Shown here: positions 1 to 5,381 of the stretch, piece after piece | How the letters are laid out: each line of letters opens with the position of its first letter | How positions within the stretch are numbered: the first letter of the stretch is position 1 | Origin: Proteiniphilum sp. UBA1403 | GTDB lineage: Bacteria; Bacteroidota; Bacteroidia; Bacteroidales; Dysgonomonadaceae | DNA: 9,088 nt | Direction: 5' to 3' | Assembly: GCA_002305715.1 (NCBI GenBank) | Contig: DBQD01000015.1 | Location: 1-9,088, forward strand | The notes under the pieces: generated by a model | The model's input: only the letters and a program-made list of their open reading frames with translations | Database searches by the model: none | What the model was told of the DNA's origin: nothing | Program-made: the position numbers and the translations under genes

Positions 1-22
1 CCTTTTGGAACAGCCCCTTTTT
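1..22 (+). terminator. possible right arm of a terminator cut by the window edge
   Basis: A GC-containing segment (GGAACAGCCCC, 7-17) is followed directly by five T residues (18-22). This resembles the second arm and U-tract of an intrinsic terminator for a gene to the left, with the first arm outside the window. The matching arm cannot be seen, so this is inference only. Confidence 0.3.
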
Positions 23-51
23 GCATAGAAGTAAACGATAAACTTTTTTGA

Positions 52-65
52 TTACAAATTTGTAA
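52..65. promoter_or_regulatory. 14-bp perfect palindrome over the -33 box, possible operator
   Basis: TTACAAATTTGTAA reads the same on both strands. It contains the TTTG (59-62) that serves as the -33 element of the promoter for the first gene. A repressor bound here would block that promoter, so an operator is plausible. It is AT-rich, however, and a chance palindrome cannot be excluded. Confidence 0.35.
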
Positions 66-90
66 CATGTAAATTTAATCCTTACTTTTG
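59..90 (+). promoter_or_regulatory. Bacteroidota-type promoter for the CDP-alcohol transferase-like gene
   Basis: TTTG at 59-62 and TACTTTTG at 83-90 match the -33 (TTTG) and -7 (TAnnTTTG) consensus of the primary sigma factor of Bacteroidota, with a 20-nt spacer, which is the expected distance. Transcription should begin around 95-98, giving a leader of about 25 nt before the ATG at 123. Confidence 0.75.
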
Positions 91-122
91 CTATGTAAGA
101 TGATTCACATAAAACACTGGTG

Positions 123-854
123 ATGGAAAACAAAAAGAAAAGCATGGCGACGTCGCTCAGGCTCATCGCCACAGATAGGCAAAGAACCAACATTCTGCGC
201 GAGTGGGAACAGAAAAGTATAGCCTATCTGGTTCAGAAAGTACCCACGTGGATCAGTTCAGACGGTCTCACAGCATTTGGACTCTTCGGCAATGTGATGG
301 TGGCATCTAGTTTTGTTCTAGGACATTATTTTGGACGCTACTGGTTATTATTATCGCTTTTAGGCTTTGTCATCAACTGGTTTGGTGACTCACTCGATGG
401 CCGCCTAGCATACTACCGTAATAAACCCCGTAAATGGTATGGCTTCTCGCTCGACGTTACTGTTGACTGGATTGGGACCATTCTCATTGGCCTAGGATTC
501 ACCATTTTCATTCCTGGCATTTGGAAATACGCCGGATACATGTTTGTGGTACTTTATGGCTGGGAGATGATCACTGCACAGCTCCGTTACAAAATTATTG
601 GGCAATACTCCATTGACTCAGGCATTTTTGGACCAACAGAGGTGCGAATGCTCTTAGGCACCATTATCACCATCGAGGTATTTGTTCCAGGTTCACTTAA
701 ATTTCTAGCAACAGCAGCCTGTATCTTTCTGCTCATATCAAATATAAAGGAGAGCAGACGCCTACTTCGTTTGGCCGACGAACAGGATAAAGAGGAACGA
801 GCAAAAAAAGAGAAAGAAAAAGAGCTTGAGACTCTTCGCAAAGAAAATGCCTGA
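123..854 (+). CDS. CDP-alcohol phosphatidyltransferase-family membrane protein, divergent
   Basis: This 243-residue integral membrane protein probably belongs to the CDP-alcohol phosphatidyltransferases, which transfer a phospho-alcohol group from a CDP-linked donor at the inner membrane. The family signature region lies at residues 89-115, with D89, D92-G93, A96, G107, D111 and D115 (the four metal-binding Asp) all present. It departs from the classical DGx2ARx8Gx3Dx3D pattern: the Arg after Ala is Tyr (Y97), and there is one extra residue before Gly107. A GPTEVR stretch (170-175) follows, as in some family members. About five or six hydrophobic segments lie between residues 50 and 208, and the C-terminus (209-243) is a highly charged Lys/Glu-rich, probably coiled-coil tail. 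ATG 123 is preferred; a GTG at 120 is immediately upstream and in frame. No Shine-Dalgarno sequence is visible. It has its own promoter. The lipid product cannot be assigned; a phosphatidylglycerophosphate or inositol-phosphate type synthase, or an inactive relative, are options. Confidence 0.8.
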   Translation: MENKKKSMATSLRLIATDRQRTNILREWEQKSIAYLVQKVPTWISSDGLTAFGLFGNVMVASSFVLGHYFGRYWLLLSLLGFVINWFGDSLDGRLAYYRNKPRKWYGFSLDVTVDWIGTILIGLGFTIFIPGIWKYAGYMFVVLYGWEMITAQLRYKIIGQYSIDSGIFGPTEVRMLLGTIITIEVFVPGSLKFLATAACIFLLISNIKESRRLLRLADEQDKEERAKKEKEKELETLRKENA

Positions 855-897
855 ACTTTCTACAATTTAATCAAAACCGGCACTATTAAAGTTTTGA

Positions 898-921
898 GGC
901 TAAAACATATCTGTTTCAGCC
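898..921. repeat. imperfect inverted repeat upstream of yicC
   Basis: GGCTAAAAC (898-906) and GTTTCAGCC (913-921) pair at 8 of 9 positions around a 6-nt loop. A second, weaker inverted repeat, TCAAAAC/GTTTTGA (871-877 and 891-897), abuts it. Neither is followed by a T-run on the + strand, so a terminator for the preceding gene is not well supported. The repeat occupies the place where the -33 box of the yicC promoter should be, so it may be a regulator site. Confidence 0.35.
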
Positions 922-929
922 AAAAGTAC

Positions 930-937
930 TACCTTTG
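930..937 (+). promoter_or_regulatory. -7 element of the yicC-gmk promoter
   Basis: TACCTTTG matches the TAnnTTTG -7 consensus of Bacteroidota. No TTTG lies 19-21 nt upstream; the inverted repeat at 898-921 is there instead. Transcription would begin near 943-945, leaving only about 8-10 nt of leader before the ATG at 953. Confidence 0.5.
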
Positions 938-952
938 TGCAAAACATTAGAA

Positions 953-1825
953 ATGGCATTATCCATGACGGGATACGGCAAAGCGATAGCCGAGCTTCCC
1001 AATAAAAAAGTCACAATTGAAATAAAATCACTGAACAGTAAGCAATTTGACCTGTTTACCCGACTTCCCCTCATTTACAGAGAGAAGGAGATTGCATTAC
1101 GTAACACACTAGCTAGTAAGTTAGAGCGTGGGAAAGTGGACCTCTCCGTAAATGTGGAGGTGATCTCCAAAGATGTTTCTTCGAAAATAGACCATCAGGT
1201 GGTGGGTCAATATTATCGTGAGATAAGCGATATGGCTACCGAATTGAATATTGCTCCCCCACAAGAGTGGTTCTCTGTCCTACTGCGTCTACCGGATGTA
1301 ATGAAACAGGAAACTGAAGCGCTAGATGAGAGTGAATGGAACACCATTGAGAGAGCTATTAATCAGGCTGTGGATGAAGTGATTGCTTTCCGCAAACAAG
1401 AAGGTGAGATGCTAACTCGGGTATTGAAAGAAAAAATTCAACTTATCCGCTCTCTTTTGGCAGATGTGGAACCTTTTGAATTGGAACGCATCGAAACAAT
1501 TAAAAACCGCATTTACGACGGATTGCGTAATCTGGAAGGTGTGGAATACGACAAAAACCGTTTCGAGCAGGAAATGATATATTATATTGAAAAGCTCGAT
1601 GTAAACGAGGAAAAGACGCGCTTAGCTCATCACCTCGATTACTTTATTGAAACCCTTGCCGACAGTCGTTCTCAAGGGAAGAAATTAGGTTTCATTGCAC
1701 AGGAGATTGGGCGTGAAATTAACACACTCGGCTCAAAGTCGAACCAGTCGGGCATGCAGCGTATTGTGGTGCAAATGAAGGATGAATTGGAGCAGATTAA
1801 AGAACAAATTCTAAACATCCTGTAA
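953..1825 (+). CDS. yicC: YicC/YloC-family endoribonuclease
   Basis: This 290-residue protein is of normal length for the YicC family of soluble cytoplasmic endoribonucleases. It begins with the family's characteristic SMTGYGKA segment (residues 4-11) and a YicC-like N-terminal domain (about 1-155, with NSKQFDLFTRLP). It ends with the DUF1732 domain (about 205-290), containing EKLDVNEEKTRL, a QEIGREINTLGSKSN block (REINTLGSK at about 254-262) and a C-terminal EQIKEQILNIL. ATG 953 is chosen because MxxSMTG is the usual family start. An in-frame TTG at 935 lies within the promoter -7 element and cannot be the start of a transcript begun there. YicC cleaves RNA and in E. coli influences small-RNA levels. 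It heads a tight cluster with gmk, a conserved pairing in many bacteria. Confidence 0.93.
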   Translation: MALSMTGYGKAIAELPNKKVTIEIKSLNSKQFDLFTRLPLIYREKEIALRNTLASKLERGKVDLSVNVEVISKDVSSKIDHQVVGQYYREISDMATELNIAPPQEWFSVLLRLPDVMKQETEALDESEWNTIERAINQAVDEVIAFRKQEGEMLTRVLKEKIQLIRSLLADVEPFELERIETIKNRIYDGLRNLEGVEYDKNRFEQEMIYYIEKLDVNEEKTRLAHHLDYFIETLADSRSQGKKLGFIAQEIGREINTLGSKSNQSGMQRIVVQMKDELEQIKEQILNIL

Positions 1826-1871
1826 GAGCTACAATACAATAAAGGGTATGCTCCCTGAACATTTATCTTCT

Positions 1872-2435
1872 ATGGCTAAACTAATTATTTTTTCAGCTCC
1901 CTCCGGCGCGGGGAAGTCGACACTCGTCAAATACCTGCTTTCACAGGGTTTGAATCTTCGGTTTTCTATTTCGGCCACCAGCCGCCAACCTCGGGGTGAG
2001 GAAAAAAACGGTGTGGAATATTTTTTTCTTTCTCCAGAGGAATTTCGGCAACGCATTGCCAATAATGAATTTCTTGAATATGAAGAGGTTTATACCGATA
2101 AGTTTTATGGCACATTGAAAAGAGAAGTGGATCGTATTCTAGCTGATGGCAACAATGTAGTTTTCGACGTAGATTGCATTGGTGGTTTAAACATCAAAAA
2201 AATATACGGCAATCAGGCTCTGAGCATCTTTGTGATGCCTCCTTCTGTGGAAGTATTGCGCCAACGACTCGAGAAAAGAGGGACCGACTCGTATGAGGTA
2301 ATTGAAAACCGACTGGCAAAAGCTGAGTATGAAATGAGCTTTGCGCCACAATTTGATGTGGTGATTTATAACGACGATTTCGATCGAGCAAAAGAAGAGG
2401 TACTGAAACTAGTCACTCAATTTATTCAATCGTAA
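1872..2435 (+). CDS. gmk: guanylate kinase
   Basis: Guanylate kinase phosphorylates GMP to GDP with ATP in the cytoplasm, an essential step of purine nucleotide synthesis. The 187-residue product shows the P-loop APSGAGKST (9-17), the GMP-binding SRQPR (37-41), Y50, E69 and YGT (79-81), the DVDCIGG Walker-B-like strand (99-105), and lid and arginine positions R136 and ENRL (145-148). Length is normal for the family. ATG 1872 is chosen because it gives the usual short MAKLIIFSAPSG start; an in-frame ATG at 1848 would add eight residues. It starts 46 nt after yicC with no promoter motif between them, so it is probably co-transcribed. The Cys at 102 is an unusual but probably harmless substitution. 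Confidence 0.96.
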   Translation: MAKLIIFSAPSGAGKSTLVKYLLSQGLNLRFSISATSRQPRGEEKNGVEYFFLSPEEFRQRIANNEFLEYEEVYTDKFYGTLKREVDRILADGNNVVFDVDCIGGLNIKKIYGNQALSIFVMPPSVEVLRQRLEKRGTDSYEVIENRLAKAEYEMSFAPQFDVVIYNDDFDRAKEEVLKLVTQFIQS

Positions 2436-2438
2436 AAT

Positions 2439-3362
2439 ATGTCTCTGAAGAGGATTTATTTAGGTATCGCAGCGCTTTTGCTCCCTATTTTACTCCTAGC
2501 GGGAACGCTGCAAAAAGAAACGCGAGTATTTAATGAGGTTGAGGGTGTTGAATTGCAACTCGATATATACAAAACCGATTCTACAGTCATAACGACTCAA
2601 CCATGTCTCCTGTTTGTTTTTGGTGGAGGATTTAAAGAGGGAACACGTGATGCTTCTCAGTATCATGACTTTTTTCACTATTTTACGAACAAAGGGTTTA
2701 TAGTAGTTTCGATTGACTATCGATTGGGAATGAAGGGGAAAGAGGCTCCAGGTTTACTAAATTTCAAACCATTGCAACAGTCCATAGAAATGGCTGTGAG
2801 CGATTTGTATGCTGCAACAAATTATCTTATTGAACATGCAGATGAGCTGAATATCGATCCCGAACAGATTATTATCAGTGGCTCAAGTGCTGGTGCCATT
2901 ACAGTGTTACAAGCTGATTATTTGAATTGCAACAAGGCTCCTCTAGCGGTAGTATTACCCGATGATTTCCATTATGCCGGTGTCATCTCTTTTTCTGGTG
3001 GAATCTTCAGTACAGAAGGACTTCCTACATACAGACAACAACCTGCTCCTACACTGTTTTTTCATGGCAGTGGCGACAAGCTGGTGCCTTATGACAAAAT
3101 CCGATTTTTTAAATTGGGAATGTTTGGATCTAAATCTCTCACAAAACGATTCCGGGATGAGCAGTATCCTCATGTTTTTTACATCATGGAAGATATAGGT
3201 CACGAAGTATCGGAATACCCTATGAGAGAATTTCTTCCTGAAATTGAATACTTTATCAACAATTTCGTGTTTGAGGGTAAACAATGGATGATGGATGTAA
3301 GTTTAAAAGACATGCTCCGCAAATCGAAAGCATCCGCCAAACCTTCGAACTATTACAAGTAA
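2439..3362 (+). CDS. exported alpha/beta-hydrolase (esterase/lipase-like)
   Basis: This 307-residue protein has an N-terminal hydrophobic export signal (about residues 5-22) and no lipobox Cys, so it is probably periplasmic or membrane-anchored. The alpha/beta-hydrolase fold of the carboxylesterase type is indicated by the oxyanion segment FGGGF (61-65, in place of HGGG), SIDYRLG (91-97), the nucleophile elbow GSSAG (148-152, Ser150), Asp213 in HGSGDKLVPY (209-218), and His255 in DIGHE. The catalytic triad is therefore complete: S150, D213, H255. Family members hydrolyse carboxyl esters, including acetyl or feruloyl groups on glycans; the substrate here is unknown. It starts 3 nt after gmk and is followed after 1 nt by a transporter gene, which suggests translational coupling. 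An alternative is a peptidase-like member of the same fold. Confidence 0.85.
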   Translation: MSLKRIYLGIAALLLPILLLAGTLQKETRVFNEVEGVELQLDIYKTDSTVITTQPCLLFVFGGGFKEGTRDASQYHDFFHYFTNKGFIVVSIDYRLGMKGKEAPGLLNFKPLQQSIEMAVSDLYAATNYLIEHADELNIDPEQIIISGSSAGAITVLQADYLNCNKAPLAVVLPDDFHYAGVISFSGGIFSTEGLPTYRQQPAPTLFFHGSGDKLVPYDKIRFFKLGMFGSKSLTKRFRDEQYPHVFYIMEDIGHEVSEYPMREFLPEIEYFINNFVFEGKQWMMDVSLKDMLRKSKASAKPSNYYK

Positions 3363-3363
3363 T

Positions 3364-4272
3364 ATGCAAAAATATATTGAGAAATATCTTCTCCCCGTCG
3401 CGATGATTTTGGGGATCTCTTTTCACAAACAACTTGCTTTATTTTCACCAATCATTCCCTACTTGCTTTCACTCATGCTATTTATTACCTATTGCAGGGT
3501 TAGCTGGAGTGACATTCGATTAAACAAATTTCATTTTATTCTCCTTGCCATACAATATGTGGGAAGTGCACTTGTATTTCTGTTACTGAGACCCTTTAAC
3601 GAGATATTGGCACAAGCAGCTATGATCTGTGTATTGACAGCTACTGCAACTTCGGCTCCTGTGGTAGCTGGCCTTCTTGGAGGAAGTATATCAATAACAG
3701 CTGCATATTCCATCATTAGTAACCTTTCCGTGGCCATAATTGCACCGTTGTTTCTTTCAGTAGTTGGAGAAAGTGGTGTGGAAATTTCTTTTGTTTCCTC
3801 TTTTTGGCATATATTTCTGAAGGTTATGCCCATACTTGTAATCCCCTTCTTGTTGGCTTTCCTTTTACAAAAATCTGCTCCTCGTGTTCATAAAAAGATA
3901 CAATCTGCACAAATTATTTCTTTTTATTTATGGGCTGTTGCACTCACAGTGGTGATTGGTAATGTAACGCAATATGTTCGTATGCATGACGATGGCAACT
4001 ATTCACTGGAAGCAATCATCATAATTACCTCTATGATAATATGTCTATTTCAATTCTTTTTTGGCAGAAAAATTGGTAAAAGATTTGGGTGGACAGTTGC
4101 TGGAGGTCAGGGATTGGGACAAAAAAATACCGTACTAGCTATCTGGCTCACCCAAACATATTTGAATCCGTTGGCCACACTTGGACCAGGTGCCTATGTC
4201 ATCTGGCAGAATCTGGTAAACTCATGGCAAATATGGCGATATGCGAAGAAAAAAGATGGGAAATTAACCTAA
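3364..4272 (+). CDS. bile acid:sodium symporter (BASS/SBF)-family transporter
   Basis: This 302-residue, very hydrophobic protein has about eight to ten membrane segments and no signal peptide. Two regions fit the BASS/SBF fold: TSAPVVAGLLGGSISITAAYS-like sequence at 96-116 matches the segment-4 crossover with its conserved small residues and Pro, and GQGLGQKNTVLA (248-259) matches the conserved G-Q-N segment of the C-terminal half. Family members are mostly sodium-coupled carriers of organic anions such as bile acids, pantoate or pyruvate; the name does not fix the substrate. It starts 1 nt after the hydrolase stop codon. Its last 9 bp overlap the convergent oxidoreductase gene, and no terminator hairpin is visible at its end. 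Confidence in the family is fairly good, but the fit to classical sodium-site residues is loose. Confidence 0.75.
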   Translation: MQKYIEKYLLPVAMILGISFHKQLALFSPIIPYLLSLMLFITYCRVSWSDIRLNKFHFILLAIQYVGSALVFLLLRPFNEILAQAAMICVLTATATSAPVVAGLLGGSISITAAYSIISNLSVAIIAPLFLSVVGESGVEISFVSSFWHIFLKVMPILVIPFLLAFLLQKSAPRVHKKIQSAQIISFYLWAVALTVVIGNVTQYVRMHDDGNYSLEAIIIITSMIICLFQFFFGRKIGKRFGWTVAGGQGLGQKNTVLAIWLTQTYLNPLATLGPGAYVIWQNLVNSWQIWRYAKKKDGKLT

Positions 4273-5235
4273 TATCTTATCCATTATATAATTTGTTCGT
4301 ATTGCCGTATCTCCTCTACTAACGGGAAGATCACCTTTTCCATTCAGGTAATTGACAATTTGATGAATCAGGTAAAACTGAATATTCTCAGGATTATCTT
4401 TTTTAAACTCTTTTATTCCGCTTGTATTCTCCAAGATGATGGGCGAGAAATCAAATGTGGAAAAGGTAAGTTTCCCTTTTGTCCCCACAAATTCAATCCG
4501 ATCGGTTCTAGTATCTTTCGGAGCTACAAAACTCCAACTTCCACTTCCCAAGACTCCGGACTTGAATCTGAATGCTGCAGCAACAGTATCTTCCACCTCG
4601 TATAAACCTACTCTATTTTCAGAAAATCCCTGTACATGTTCGATCTCTCCAAATAGAAAATCGAGAAGATCGAATTGGTGAGATGCAAGATCGTAAAAAT
4701 ATCCAGCTCCAGCAAGCTCCTTTTTCACGCGCCATGGTAGGTTATCACGATCATAATCGGTCGCATATGGTGGAATAGCAAAACGTATCTGTACAGTAGA
4801 GATCTCACCCAATATACCATCGTCTATTAACTGCTTTACACGAAGAAAATAGGGAAGCGTACGGCGATAATAGGCAACAAAACAAGGTATACCTGTCTCA
4901 ACAGAAACCTGGTTCATTATGCGACACTCTTCATAAGAGGCAGCCATCGGCTTTTCGACATACACAGGTTTACCGGCCCTCATTGCGGCAATAGCATACT
5001 CCGCATGTGTACTGGGTGGGGTAGCAACATATACTGCATTTACCAGTGGGTCGTTAATTAGATCAGCAGCATTGTTATACCATTTACCTATGCCATGTCG
5101 CTGAGCATAATCTTTTGCCTTGTTCACATCGCGTCGCATCACAGCAACAACATCGGAACCATCTACTTTACTGAAGGCTGGTCCACTTTTCTTCTCAGTT
5201 ACGTTTCCGCAACCAATGAAACCCCAATGTATCAT
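4264..5235 (-). CDS. Gfo/Idh/MocA-family NAD(P)-dependent oxidoreductase, cytoplasmic
   Basis: This 323-residue soluble enzyme has an N-terminal Rossmann nucleotide-binding domain beginning GFIGCGNV (5-12), then VATPPSTH (69-76), EKP (94-96, with the catalytic Lys95) and AYYRR (121-125). The C-terminal domain contains GAGYFYDLASHQFDLLDF (176-193), supplying Asp182 and His186 at the usual catalytic positions. Length and motif order are typical of the family, which oxidises or reduces sugars, inositols and related polyols with NAD(P). There is no signal peptide, so it is cytoplasmic, unlike the related protein at the right edge. It ends 9 bp inside the convergent transporter gene. The ATG at 5235 is preceded by an A-rich leader and no Shine-Dalgarno sequence. 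Substrate unknown. Confidence 0.92.
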   Translation of the reverse strand: MIHWGFIGCGNVTEKKSGPAFSKVDGSDVVAVMRRDVNKAKDYAQRHGIGKWYNNAADLINDPLVNAVYVATPPSTHAEYAIAAMRAGKPVYVEKPMAASYEECRIMNQVSVETGIPCFVAYYRRTLPYFLRVKQLIDDGILGEISTVQIRFAIPPYATDYDRDNLPWRVKKELAGAGYFYDLASHQFDLLDFLFGEIEHVQGFSENRVGLYEVEDTVAAAFRFKSGVLGSGSWSFVAPKDTRTDRIEFVGTKGKLTFSTFDFSPIILENTSGIKEFKKDNPENIQFYLIHQIVNYLNGKGDLPVSRGDTAIRTNYIMDKILG

Positions 5236-5294
5236 ATCTATGAATAATCTTTTTTATTTTTGTCGTTTATTTTTTTTTAACCACATATTGGTCC

Positions 5295-5306
5295 GTGAAG
5301 CTTCAC
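5295..5306. repeat. 12-bp palindrome between ccsA and the oxidoreductase gene
   Basis: GTGAAGCTTCAC is a perfect palindrome inside the 146-nt spacer (5236-5381). It lacks a following T-run on either strand, so it is not a clear terminator; a dimeric regulator site is possible. The rest of the spacer holds an ATTG triplication (about 5311-5322), an ATTTAAAT palindrome (5325-5332) and an A/T-rich tract next to the start codon. Confidence 0.3.
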
Positions 5307-5360
5307 TTAAATTGATTGATTGAGATTTAAATTCACGTTACAATCACTTTATATGTTTCG

Positions 5361-5368
5361 CAAATCTA
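5361..5368 (-). promoter_or_regulatory. possible -7 element for the Gfo/Idh/MocA gene
   Basis: Read on the - strand this is TAGATTTG, a match to TAnnTTTG. No TTTG lies at the expected -33 distance. If used, the leader would be about 120 nt and would include the palindrome at 5295-5306. Confidence 0.3.
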
Positions 5369-5381
5369 GACAAGTTGCAAC

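Noticed and set aside
935..952. Extended yicC start at TTG 935
   Set aside because: The TTG lies inside the TACCTTTG promoter element, and the extra six residues precede the normal family start at ATG 953.
1843..1856. Small AGGG/CCCT inverted repeat before gmk
   Set aside because: Four base pairs only, with no T-run; it does not support a terminator or attenuator.
2955..3284. Open frame of 109 codons on the - strand
   Set aside because: It is a shadow of the hydrolase gene, with no start signal or recognisable features.
4360..4778. Several short + strand frames inside the oxidoreductase gene
   Set aside because: They overlap one another and are antisense to a gene with complete family motifs.
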